This document shows positions 26,296 through 35,024 of a DNA stretch of 57,158 nt, in pieces. Both the position numbers and the translations under genes were made by a program. Under the pieces are notes generated by a model. That model did not search any database. It was given only the letters and a program-made list of their open reading frames with translations, and was not told the origin of the DNA. Numbering within the stretch: the stretch's first letter is position 1; each line of letters starts with the position of its first letter. The DNA is from an uncultured Clostridium sp. Lineage in GTDB: Bacteria; Bacillota_A; Clostridia; TANB77; CAG-508. The DNA lies in contig CAKNIU010000004.1 of the NCBI GenBank assembly GCA_930980675.1, positions 1 to 57,158 of the forward strand. The letters are read 5' to 3'.

Positions 26296-26322
26296 ACCTC
26301 GCTACTAGTATTTGCGCGAGGT
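26296..26322 (-). terminator. Terminator hairpin whose 3-prime arm carries the next gene's ribosome site
   Basis: ACCTCGC and GCGAGGT form a 7-bp GC-rich stem. On the minus strand the 3-prime arm is directly followed by GTTTTTATG, where GAGGTG is the ribosome site and ATG 26289 the start of the frameshifted gene. It can therefore end gpsA transcripts and hide the SD at the same time. Confidence 0.6.
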
Positions 26323-26368
26323 TTATAATTTATTCATTAAATTTAATTATAAATGTTGGTCTTAGATT

Positions 26369-27361
26369 TTATTCCATTTCAAATTTTATTGCTCTTGTCA
26401 TTAATTTATTTACTGCATCTTGTGGCTTTAAGTTATTGTATAAAACATCATATGCCGCATTTACTATTGGCATTTCTACATCATATTTTTCAGCTAATTT
26501 TTTTGCAACTTCAATATTTTCAACACTTTCGATTGTCATGCCTATTTCTTTTTTTGCTTCTTCAATAGTTTTGCCTTTTCCTATTAATCTTCCTGCTCTT
26601 CTATTTCTACTTTCATCACTTGAGCAAGTAAGTATTAAATCTCCTAATCCTGAAAGTCCAAAGAATGTGCTTTTATCTGCTCCCATTTTTACGCCAAGCC
26701 TTGTTATTTCTGCTAGTCCTCTTGTTATAAGTGCTGCTTCAGCATTTGTTCCAAAATTAAGTTCAGCACAAATTCCAGCACAAAATGCGATTATATTTTT
26801 TAAAGCTCCTCCAACTTCTACTCCTACAACATCTCTTGATTTATATATTCTCATATATTCATTCATAAGTAAGCTTGATACTTCATCTAAAACATCATCA
26901 TGCTTTGATGCTAAAATTATGGCTGTTGGAATATGTTTTACAACTTCCGTTGCATAACTTGGACCCGAAAATGCTGCTATTTTTGCACTAGGTAATTCTT
27001 CTAGCATTGCCTCATCCAAAGTTTTTAATGTTGCGTTTTCCAATCCTTTTGAACAAATTACAATAGGTTTATCTTTAACATAGTCTTTATATTGTTTAAA
27101 TACATTTCTTGTAACTTTTGATGGTGTTACATGAAATATATAATCTGCGTCTTTTACAACTTCCACTACATCATTTGAGCAATATATTTTTTCATCCAAA
27201 ACCATGTCTGGAATAAACATACATTTTCTCTCATTATTTATTAGATTTTTCTCCTCTTCTGTAAAAGACCATACTTTAACGGCGTTTCCCATTTCTGCTA
27301 AGTGGTTAGCTAGTGCCATTCCCCAGCTACCGCTACCTACTACTGCAACATTCTTACTCAT
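26369..27361 (-). CDS. gpsA: Glycerol-3-phosphate dehydrogenase [NAD(P)+]
   Basis: 330 residues. It reduces dihydroxyacetone phosphate to sn-glycerol 3-phosphate for membrane lipid synthesis. The Rossmann motif is VVGSGSWGMALANHLA at residues 6-21; then come VICSKGLE, AFSGPSYATEV, the catalytic Lys in VGGALKNIIAFCAGI and the C-terminal GLSGLGDLILTCSSDESRNR signature. Nine bases separate it from plsY and the unit der-plsY-gpsA is typical of Clostridia; the product feeds PlsY directly. AGGAGG precedes the start. Confidence 0.95.
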   Translation of the reverse strand: MSKNVAVVGSGSWGMALANHLAEMGNAVKVWSFTEEEKNLINNERKCMFIPDMVLDEKIYCSNDVVEVVKDADYIFHVTPSKVTRNVFKQYKDYVKDKPIVICSKGLENATLKTLDEAMLEELPSAKIAAFSGPSYATEVVKHIPTAIILASKHDDVLDEVSSLLMNEYMRIYKSRDVVGVEVGGALKNIIAFCAGICAELNFGTNAEAALITRGLAEITRLGVKMGADKSTFFGLSGLGDLILTCSSDESRNRRAGRLIGKGKTIEEAKKEIGMTIESVENIEVAKKLAEKYDVEMPIVNAAYDVLYNNLKPQDAVNKLMTRAIKFEME

Positions 27362-27370
27362 TTGTGCCTC

Positions 27371-28018
27371 CTATTTTTTAAATATTAATTTATTCTCTGT
27401 TCCACTAGCCATTCTTTGAATATTTGACCTATGATTGAATATAACAATTAGTGCCATGATTATTCCGAAAACTAGGTATGATATTCTTGTAGATGAATCA
27501 CCTACTAAGAAATTATTTGTTATAAAGAAGCAAAGTACTGGGAAAAGAATTGCTGCCGCAATTGAGCCAAGTGCTACTATTCTAGTAATTGCCATTAATA
27601 CTAAAGCAAATACTAAGCAAATTAGTCCTATTTGCCAATTTGTAATTAATAATACACCTAGTGCTGTTGCAACACCTTTGCCACCTTTAAATCCAAAGAA
27701 TATTGGGAATGTGTGTCCAAGTACAACACATACACCTGCAACTTGAATTAATAAAGCAGAATTCCATACATCAGCATTTGCGATTTTTCCCATTAAGAAT
27801 GCTACTAAAACTGCTACTACGCCTTTTAATACATCACATATAAGTGTTAGTATTGCTGGCTTTTTTCCTGCTGTTCTTAATACGTTTGTACTACCTGCAT
27901 TTCCACTGCCCTTTTGTCTTACATCAAATCCTGCAAATTTTTTTGTAAAAATAATTGAAAAGCTTATGCTTCCTAATAAATATGCTATTATTGCTGTTAA
28001 AATTATTGCCCAAATCAT
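27371..28018 (-). CDS. plsY: Acyl-phosphate:glycerol-3-phosphate acyltransferase
   Basis: 215 residues with five membrane helices. It acylates glycerol 3-phosphate from acyl phosphate, the first step of phospholipid synthesis in Gram-positives. The three PlsY motifs are visible: LLGSISFSII, RQKGSGNAGSTNVLRTAGKK (residues 35-54) and GHTFPIFFGFKGGKGVATALG. Its ATG begins one base after the der stop (coupled translation), and gpsA, which makes its substrate, follows. Confidence 0.95.
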   Translation of the reverse strand: MIWAIILTAIIAYLLGSISFSIIFTKKFAGFDVRQKGSGNAGSTNVLRTAGKKPAILTLICDVLKGVVAVLVAFLMGKIANADVWNSALLIQVAGVCVVLGHTFPIFFGFKGGKGVATALGVLLITNWQIGLICLVFALVLMAITRIVALGSIAAAILFPVLCFFITNNFLVGDSSTRISYLVFGIIMALIVIFNHRSNIQRMASGTENKLIFKK

Positions 28019-28019
28019 G

Positions 28020-29342
28020 TTATCTATCCTCCCTTTCTCTAACTAGAATCCTAATCGGCGTTCCTTTGAAATTAAATTCTTGCCTTAATTTATTAACAAT
28101 ATACCTTTCATAAGAAAAATGAAATAGTTTTTTATCATTTACAAATATTGCAAATGTTGGTGGTTTTGTACTTACTTGTGTCATATAAAGTACTTTTAAC
28201 CTTTTGCCTTTATCTGTTGGTGGTTGCACTATTGCAACTGCTTCAGCTAAAAGCTCATTTAGAACTGATGTTGCAATACGCATTGCATTATTATTTGAAA
28301 CTTCATTTATTAATTCAAATAATTTTTCTACTCTTTGTCCTGTTTTTGCTGAAATAAACAATATTGGAGCATATGACAAATATGATAATTTATTATATAC
28401 ATCTTTTGTATAATTTTCTAAAGTACCATTTTCTTTGTTATATTCATCCCATTTATTTATAGCAATTATTACGGCTTTTCCAGCCTCATGCGCTTTTCCA
28501 GCAATTTTAGTATCTTGCTCTGTTACGCCTTCATTTGCATCTATCATAAGCAAGCATACATCTGCTCTTTCTATTGCAAGTTCAGTTCTTAGAACACTAT
28601 ACTTTTCAATATTTTCTTCTACTTTGCTGTGTCTTCTTAAACCTGCTGTATCTATAAAAATATATTTTCCATGCTCATTTTCGAACTTAGAATCTATAGC
28701 ATCACGAGTAGTTCCTGCAATATTACTTACTATGCTTCTATTTTCACCTAAGATTTTATTTATCAAAGATGATTTTCCAACATTTGGTTTTCCTATTATT
28801 GCTACTTTTATGTATTCTTTATCTTCATCATTTTCGTCTTTTTCAGGTAGATGTTCATATATTGCATCAAGCACATCACCAATACCTTTTGCGTGTGCAG
28901 ATGATATTGGATAAGGCCTGCCAAGTCCTAAATTATAAAATTCATAAGTGTCGTTTTCTAACTTTTTGAAATCATCTACTTTATTGCATACAAGCACTAT
29001 TGGCTTTTTTGACCTTTTAAGCATTAATGCAATGTCTCTATCATCTGGAGTTATCCCTGTTGTAACATCTGTTATAAAAACGATTACATCAGCTACATCT
29101 ATTGCAAGCTCTGCTTGTAGTCTCATTTGGATACTTATTACATCATTTGCCTTTTCTTCAATTCCGCCTGTATCAATTATTGTAAAATCTTTGCCTCTCC
29201 AGTTTGTTTCTCCATATACTCTGTCTCTTGTAACACCCGGAGTATCTTCAACTATTGATAGTCTTTGTCCAACTAGATAATTGAAGAAAGTAGATTTTCC
29301 AACATTAGGCTTTCCTATTATTGCTACTGTTCCTTTTGACAT
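28020..29342 (-). CDS. der: Ribosome assembly GTPase Der (EngA)
   Basis: 440 residues with two tandem GTPase domains and a C-terminal KH-like domain. G1 motifs are IIGKPNVGKSTFFN (near residue 8) and IIGKPNVGKSSLIN (about residue 182). G3 motifs are DTGG and DTAGLRRHSKV; G4 motifs are NKVD and NKWDE. The KH-like end runs NELLAEAVAIVQPPTDKGKR to the terminus. It is needed for 50S subunit maturation and is expected to be essential. First gene of der-plsY-gpsA. Confidence 0.96.
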   Translation of the reverse strand: MSKGTVAIIGKPNVGKSTFFNYLVGQRLSIVEDTPGVTRDRVYGETNWRGKDFTIIDTGGIEEKANDVISIQMRLQAELAIDVADVIVFITDVTTGITPDDRDIALMLKRSKKPIVLVCNKVDDFKKLENDTYEFYNLGLGRPYPISSAHAKGIGDVLDAIYEHLPEKDENDEDKEYIKVAIIGKPNVGKSSLINKILGENRSIVSNIAGTTRDAIDSKFENEHGKYIFIDTAGLRRHSKVEENIEKYSVLRTELAIERADVCLLMIDANEGVTEQDTKIAGKAHEAGKAVIIAINKWDEYNKENGTLENYTKDVYNKLSYLSYAPILFISAKTGQRVEKLFELINEVSNNNAMRIATSVLNELLAEAVAIVQPPTDKGKRLKVLYMTQVSTKPPTFAIFVNDKKLFHFSYERYIVNKLRQEFNFKGTPIRILVREREDR

Positions 29343-29423
29343 TGTTTTACCTTTCTAAAATTAATGTTTTTTCTTGTATTATTTTACTATATATTGCAAA
29401 AAATAGCAAGGAATTTTTAAGTC

Positions 29424-31379
29424 TTAAGTTTCTCTTTTCACAATTTTTTTATACTTTATCCTTGCAGTAATATACATAATAATCAGTACTAAAGCAGTAA
29501 CAGCTGATGTGATATAAGCTATTTTCATTAGCACTGTTCCTGTATATTTTACGCTTACTGCCAACTCCGCATCTGGAACGGATATACATAAAAATCCATT
29601 ATCTGATTCATATGTACAAGCCTTATATGAGTTTCCATTTCTATCTGTATATTCTACATTATATCCAATATAATAAATATATGGTAATTCAATTAATAGC
29701 TCATTATCTTCTAATTCACTATTTGTTTCACTTTCTACTTCATTTTCTTTAGTTTTAATACTCTCACCTAATATTTTTTCATCATTTATATCTTCTTCTG
29801 TATAATTATATCCTACATAAAAATATAAATTTGTTCCATTTTTACTGTAATTGAATATTTTTGGTACTTTAATATTTGTACTTTCACTTGAGTCGCTATT
29901 ATCTTGTTCGGCCATATAGTCATTAATATTTAAAATAATTGGTACATCTTCTCTTTCTTCTATGTATTTTCTATTTTCAAAAGCTTTGCTTGGCAAGTAT
30001 TCAAAACTTGCACAACCTGCGTGTACTCTACCAGTATTGCTTGTAACTTCTATTCCGTTTATTAAATCTTCTTCTGAATAATATTCCCCATAATGTAATT
30101 CTTTTAAATTAGGTAATAATAAAACTATTGAAACACAAGTAAATGCAAGTACTGTATATACATTAAATTTTTGAACAGATAATCCTATTGCTATTGGAGC
30201 ACAAATACATAAGAAAAATCCTCCGAATTCAAGCATTCTAAATGAAAATTGCATCATTGTAAATATGCTAGGCAATTTTTCAAAAGGAAAGGAATCCAAT
30301 GCCATTATTGTTGATACTATGCCACAGATAAGGAAAAATATAAAATTTTTTCTGTCTATATCTTTTCTTTTTAAAATTGTAAAGCTTAATGCTGTTCCAA
30401 TTATGACCAATATTCCAACGCCATAGAACATTCTTTCTTGTTTATAAAAGGCAATTTCTGGTAAGGTTGCTTTTAAAGCAACCATTGCATCCCATCTTAC
30501 CATATGCCCTTCATTAAAAACTTCGTAATTTGCTGATAACTTAGCTTGCAATAATGGAATCCAATAAAATGCTGTTAATAGTAATATAATTCCTGTACTT
30601 GCTAATAACCTTAAGATTATTTTTTTGTCTAGTTTTTTTATATTGATTATTAAATATATTACACAAAAAATTACTAAATAAACTGTAAGTAAACTATGTG
30701 TAAGTAGCATCCCTGCACCACCTACAACCAAAAGCCAACTTTTTTCTTTTAAATTTACTATACTATATAAACCATTAAATACTATTGGTAAAAATATAAA
30801 TGAAGTAAGTTCTGCAACAGCGATCCTTAAATACATATCATTTAGTCTATAAGGCAGTAAAATGTATAGCACACTTGCCAAAATAGCAATCATTTCTATT
30901 TTTTTACTATTTAATATAATTTTCTTAGAATCACTAGTTTTTGCAATGATGTCTAGCTTATCGCCATCATTGCTTATTTCTTTTCCTTTCAAAAACTTTT
31001 TTACAAAGAAATACATTGCAAATCCTGTTGTAATACTTACTATCATCATAAATAGTTTTAGGCATAGTTCATAAGAATTTGTAAATATTCTAAAAATTAG
31101 CGGTATATAACTTGTAATAGGGCTATAAAACAAGTTCCAAGAATATCCAAAATTATTGCATAATTTAGACATTATAACTGGAAAAAGCTGATTTTCTTTT
31201 ATTGATTGCTCTGTACCAATAAGTCTGCATATATGCTGAATTCCATCATCAAACTGCATATTAAAATTTGGATTTAACATTGGAATAGACACAATTACAC
31301 TAACTATTATAATAAAAAAACTTGCAATTAATGTTTTATTAAATATTATTGATTTTAATTTAATTTTATTTTTTATCAT
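29424..31379 (-). CDS. Large polytopic membrane protein of the 6-pyruvoyl-tetrahydropterin-synthase-related (PF10131-like) type
   Basis: 651 residues, with roughly 11-12 membrane helices up to residue 430 and a soluble extracytoplasmic domain, then a final helix at about 625. The region from the first loop, FDDGIQHICRLIGTEQSI, then FPVIMSKLCNNFGYSWNLFY and PITSYIPLIF, is the recognisable family signature. Related to GT-C-like glycosyltransferases, so envelope glycan assembly is a plausible but unproven role. The start overlaps the end of its upstream paralogue by 14 bases, so the two are coupled. Confidence 0.7.
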   Translation of the reverse strand: MIKNKIKLKSIIFNKTLIASFFIIIVSVIVSIPMLNPNFNMQFDDGIQHICRLIGTEQSIKENQLFPVIMSKLCNNFGYSWNLFYSPITSYIPLIFRIFTNSYELCLKLFMMIVSITTGFAMYFFVKKFLKGKEISNDGDKLDIIAKTSDSKKIILNSKKIEMIAILASVLYILLPYRLNDMYLRIAVAELTSFIFLPIVFNGLYSIVNLKEKSWLLVVGGAGMLLTHSLLTVYLVIFCVIYLIINIKKLDKKIILRLLASTGIILLLTAFYWIPLLQAKLSANYEVFNEGHMVRWDAMVALKATLPEIAFYKQERMFYGVGILVIIGTALSFTILKRKDIDRKNFIFFLICGIVSTIMALDSFPFEKLPSIFTMMQFSFRMLEFGGFFLCICAPIAIGLSVQKFNVYTVLAFTCVSIVLLLPNLKELHYGEYYSEEDLINGIEVTSNTGRVHAGCASFEYLPSKAFENRKYIEEREDVPIILNINDYMAEQDNSDSSESTNIKVPKIFNYSKNGTNLYFYVGYNYTEEDINDEKILGESIKTKENEVESETNSELEDNELLIELPYIYYIGYNVEYTDRNGNSYKACTYESDNGFLCISVPDAELAVSVKYTGTVLMKIAYITSAVTALVLIIMYITARIKYKKIVKRET

Positions 31380-33100
31380 TTAATTTGTTTTTTCTCCTAT
31401 TCTTATAAACTACTGAAATTAATATAATAGTACCTAAGCCAGAAGTAATATACCCTACCTTTTCAGCAATTGTTCCTTTATATTCTACTTTTATTTTAGC
31501 ATTATCACAATCATTAATTTTAATAGCTACAAATCCATTTGATGATTCAAAAGTATTAATTTTTATATAATCTTTACCATTATATGATACTGTAACATCA
31601 TATCCTAAATAATATAAATATGGAAGTTCTAAAATAGTGTCATCACTTACATTTTCTACATAAATATAATCTTTAAGTTTTACTTTATTTTCACTAACAA
31701 TATTAGCTTTTCCTTTTAGTATATAAGTTCTATCTTCTCTTTCCAGTATATATTCTTGATTTTTCAATCCGTTTAAAGGCATATAATCCCTGTTTATACT
31801 GTATAAATATTTTTTATCAGTATTTTTTACTGTTTCGTCAAATATTTTTTCATTTTCTATATTTTCAAACTTCCAGTTTCTCATTACTCCAAGTGATGCA
31901 AAAACAAAAATACTTATTATTACAGCAAATATACAAGTGTCTTTTAAGACCTCACCTTTTAATACATTTTCTGCAAAGGTTACTGCATTTATGCCACAAA
32001 CCAAGGAAATAAAAAAAGCAAAAAATCCTATGTTTCGCCATGCAAATTGTATAACACCCAAAAACTGTGGCATAATAAACCATGGAAAAAGTTTTGTACT
32101 CATAATAAGAGATATGCATGCTAGAAGGAAAAACTGTAAGTAAATTCTTTTATGATTTTTATTTATTTTTTTGTAGCAAATTATTCCTAGCAAAGTTAAT
32201 ATACAAGTCATAATTCCAAGAGAGAATCTAATACCCTGCTCTCCAAACTCACTTGCAAATAAATCTTTAAAACTTGCACTAGCCTCATACACATTATAAG
32301 TATTTGTTTTCATTGCGGTTTTATCATAAATAACATATTCAGAGGCAAAGCAATGTTCTAGTAAAGGTACTATATAAAACATACATACTAATAGTGCAAC
32401 AATTGCATTAGTAATAAATCTCTTCCATACATTCCATTTACCCAATTTATCTATATTAATCAATAAAAATATTATAGCAAAAATAGCTGTATAAATTGTT
32501 GAAATGGTGTGAGAAAGTACTAATCCAATTATTCCTATACATAGCAAAAAACTTTTTTTATTGCTATACAAAATGTTATAGATTCCTTCAAATACCATTG
32601 GAATAAATACAAAAGCAGTATATTCACCCACTGCATTTCTATCAAATATATTTGACATTTTGTATGGTGCTGAAATATATAGTAATGCACTAATTGTGGC
32701 AATAGATTTTCTATTTGTAACTTTAAGCACAAATTTATACATCATTATTCCTGATAGAACCACTGTTATTAGTGCAAATACCTTTAATGCGAGTCCTGAT
32801 GTTCCAAAAATATTTAATAAAATTATTGGTATATACGTTGTAATAGGTCCATAAAAAATATTTAGAGCATACCCAAATCCGTTCCATAAAACTATAATCA
32901 ATTAAAGGTGGAAAAATTTCATCCTTTAAAACTGAGTCAATTGATAAAATTCTTGACATATGAATTTTAGCCTCATTATTTTGAGTGAGATCCATTGTAA
33001 AAATAGGAGCCATTATAATTGCAGACAATAATATTATTAACATATATCCTATATATTTACTATGTATTGCTTTTTGAATTATTTTGTTTATTTTTTTCAT
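31366..33100 (-). pseudogene. Paralogous PF10131-like membrane protein, broken by one frameshift
   Basis: The N-terminal frame (from ATG 33100) encodes a signal helix, the loop EAKIHMSRILSIDSVLKDEI and FPPLIDYSF, then goes out of frame. The second frame resumes WNGFGYALNIFYGPITTYIP and runs intact to 31366. The match to the downstream paralogue (FPVIMSKLCNNFGYSWNLFY) puts the shift at the T run in AGTTTTATGG near 32888; removing one T restores a protein of about 577 residues. The long intact remainder suggests a recent mutation, a sequencing error or a homopolymer switch. Confidence 0.65.
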
Positions 33101-33124
33101 TTGATTATTTGGCCTTTTATGATA

Positions 33125-33156
33125 AATTTAGGTTTTTATGGTTTTACCTATAAACC
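33125..33156 (-). promoter_or_regulatory. 5-prime-UTR element able to form an H-type pseudoknot (copy A)
   Basis: Minus strand: GGTTTATAGGTAAAACC followed by ATAAAAACCTAAATT. GGTTT pairs with AAACC, and AGGT in the loop can pair with ACCT in the A-rich tail. Flanking bases add an outer stem TATGATAAAT/ATTTATCATA. It lies between the promoter and the start of the PF10131-like gene. A near-identical element is at 56848-56878. Reminiscent in layout, not sequence, of small pseudoknot riboswitches. Confidence 0.4.
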
Positions 33157-33169
33157 AAAATTTATCATA

Positions 33170-33198
33170 ATTATATACAAATACAAAAAAATAATCAA
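33170..33198 (-). promoter_or_regulatory. Promoter of the PF10131-like gene pair
   Basis: Minus-strand TTGATT, 17 bases, TATAAT. The -35 lies inside the terminator stem of the small upstream gene. Confidence 0.55.
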
Positions 33199-33213
33199 CT
33201 AAAAAAGTTGATT
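33193..33213 (-). terminator. Terminator of the small membrane-protein gene
   Basis: AATCAACT and AGTTGATT form an 8-bp stem; the minus strand continues ATTTTTTT. Confidence 0.6.
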
Positions 33214-33267
33214 GTTCAGTGTTTTTATATTTTTTTCAAGTTTATATATTAAATTTGTATGTAAGTC

Positions 33268-33438
33268 TTACTGTTCAATAGTATTATTAGCATTTTGTTC
33301 TAAATCTTGTATGTATTGTGCAGATGATTGTAATTCACTTTTAAAAGAATTTCTTTGCACAAGCTTTAATGTTATATTAAATAAACATACTATTATTAAT
33401 ATAATAAAAAGAAGTTTTTTCCAAATCTTACTTGCCAT
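33268..33438 (-). CDS. Small single-pass membrane protein, 56 aa
   Basis: GAAAGGA precedes ATG 33438. The product begins MASKIWKK and continues with one hydrophobic helix (LLFIILIIVCLFNITL, residues 9-24). A polar helical tail of about 30 residues (ELQSSAQYIQDLEQNANNTI) follows, probably a short coiled coil. It has its own terminator. No family is recognised; the pattern (short membrane helix plus coiled coil) is seen in divisome- and sporulation-associated small proteins, but the function is open. Confidence 0.6.
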   Translation of the reverse strand: MASKIWKKLLFIILIIVCLFNITLKLVQRNSFKSELQSSAQYIQDLEQNANNTIEQ

Positions 33439-33634
33439 GTTTGGGTTCCTTTCTTGTATTTTTATTTTTCAAATATATTAATTCAAACCTTATTAAACTA
33501 TATTTTTATTATAAATAAATTAACACAAAAAGTCAATAGCGATATTTCTATCTTAAGTATTTTTGATAATTTTTATTATTTTTGTATATACTATTATAAA
33601 ATTTATTTTTTATGAAAAAAGGAGTATTGATTAA

Positions 33635-34297
33635 ATGAAAAAGGTATTAATTTCAGTTATATCAATTATATTAATTATTGCTATAGGATTTGCTATATAT
33701 ATTTTTTATAATAATTCTACTAACAGCAAAGCAGGTCAAGATATAAATGCAAATGAAGATAATAAAAAGCAGGAAAATATTATAAATGAAATTAACAATA
33801 CTTATATTCCTAATAATACAGTGACAGTTCCTACTACACCTGTTGAAACTGATGTAGCTTCATTTTCTACAAATCTAAGTGGTGATAGTGCCAGATTAAA
33901 TAATATAAGTATTACTTGTAATACAATAAATGGAACAACCATAAAAAATGGTGATAGTTTTTCTTTTAACTCAATTGTAGGCCAGCCATCTGCTGAAAAA
34001 GGTTATCAAGAAGCAGATGTTATTGTAGATAAAAAAGTGGAAAAAGGCTATGGCGGTGGTAATTGTCAAGTTAGTACTACCATATATAATACGGCTTTAC
34101 AAGTAGAAGGGTTGAATGTTACTGAGCGTCACCCTCATAAGAAAAAAGTTACTTATATAGAAGAAGGTAAAGATGCTGCTGTTTCTTATAGTGGAGGATT
34201 AGATTTAAAATTTACTAATAATACAGGAAAAGATATTAAAATATATGTTAGTTCCGATAATGATAGTGTTGATGCTAGGATTGTTGAATTAAGTTGA
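33635..34297 (+). CDS. VanW-domain protein
   Basis: 220 residues. A signal anchor (residues 5-27) is followed by an Asn/Lys-rich linker and a VanW domain: SFSTNLSGDSARLNNISITC, GDSFSFNSIVGQPSAEKGYQ, then YGGGNCQVSTTIYNTALQVE and ERHPHKK. VanW-like domains are found in envelope proteins of Firmicutes next to peptidoglycan-binding and transpeptidase domains, and in some vanB clusters as an accessory gene; the biochemical role is not settled. AAAGGAG precedes the start. Its stop codon is followed two bases later by the -35 of the next single-gene unit. Confidence 0.85.
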   Translation: MKKVLISVISIILIIAIGFAIYIFYNNSTNSKAGQDINANEDNKKQENIINEINNTYIPNNTVTVPTTPVETDVASFSTNLSGDSARLNNISITCNTINGTTIKNGDSFSFNSIVGQPSAEKGYQEADVIVDKKVEKGYGGGNCQVSTTIYNTALQVEGLNVTERHPHKKKVTYIEEGKDAAVSYSGGLDLKFTNNTGKDIKIYVSSDNDSVDARIVELS

Positions 34298-34298
34298 C

Positions 34299-34327
34299 TT
34301 GTATTTTATGTGAATTTATGTTATAAT
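34299..34327 (+). promoter_or_regulatory. Promoter of the 34.4-kb unit
   Basis: TTGTAT, 17 bases, TATAAT, starting two bases after the vanW-like stop codon. Confidence 0.6.
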
Positions 34328-34361
34328 TAAAAGTACGCTAAATTAGAAAGGTGTGTGTTTT

Positions 34362-34916
34362 ATGCAGTTTAAAGAGGCAACAAAATCAAAGACATTGGAG
34401 GAACTGCTGTCTTCTCCCAACACTTATATAAGGTTGGGAAAGCAGAAAAAGATAATGGACATGCCTGGAGGACCGTTGTATGAAGTACCTTCATACTTCT
34501 ATATCACTCCTGAGCGAGATATCATTCGGATTGAGCAGAACCTCGAGGCAACTTTCGTTGCTCATATAACAGAAGATATGAGCATTGAATTTCGTTCGAG
34601 TTGGGATGAAAATCCAAACTACAATGATTTTTTAAAGTTAGGTATAAAATCCATTCGAATTAAAGGGAATTTGATTTGGGTGGAATACAAAGGAAAGGAA
34701 GATGACGGCAATTACACAAATAGTACAACCACGGGTACCAACTTCGAAAAATTGTGCTATTGGATGCACTCTCGTAAAGTCATGGGATCCAAATGGCAGT
34801 TAATCGATTATTTGACTGAGATGGTTCCAGCATTTTCTGATGATAATAAGTTCAAAGACGCAACGCCGAAACCTCACCGCCGCTTAAGACCTGTCTTTGC
34901 GGTAACAAATAGGTGA
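34362..34916 (+). CDS. Hypothetical protein, 184 aa, in a higher-G+C single-gene unit
   Basis: Not recognised. It is soluble, with no signal or membrane segment. The start is ATG 34362 (MQFKEATKSKTLEELLSSP), since AAAGGTG lies properly before it and an in-frame GTG at 34353 overlaps the SD. Distinctive stretches are MDMPGGPLYEVPSYFYITP, IKSIRIKGNLIWVEYKGKE and a basic tail ending KPHRRLRPVFAVTNR. Codons such as CGA, CTC and ACC are used much more than in the adjacent genes. It forms a stand-alone unit with its own promoter and a G/C-rich terminator. Confidence 0.75.
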   Translation: MQFKEATKSKTLEELLSSPNTYIRLGKQKKIMDMPGGPLYEVPSYFYITPERDIIRIEQNLEATFVAHITEDMSIEFRSSWDENPNYNDFLKLGIKSIRIKGNLIWVEYKGKEDDGNYTNSTTTGTNFEKLCYWMHSRKVMGSKWQLIDYLTEMVPAFSDDNKFKDATPKPHRRLRPVFAVTNR

Positions 34917-34933
34917 ATATTATTTACCTAAAC

Positions 34934-34976
34934 ACAACCCCCACCCCTTGTTTAAAACACAATGGTTGGGGGTTGT
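34934..34976 (+). terminator. Terminator of the 34.4-kb unit
   Basis: ACAACCCCCA pairs with TGGGGGTTGT-like sequence (near-perfect 10-11 bp), followed by a T-rich stretch ending ATTTTTT. Confidence 0.65.
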
Positions 34977-35024
34977 TATATAATTTTTTAAATGATAATA
35001 ACTTTGTTAATTAAAAAAATATTT

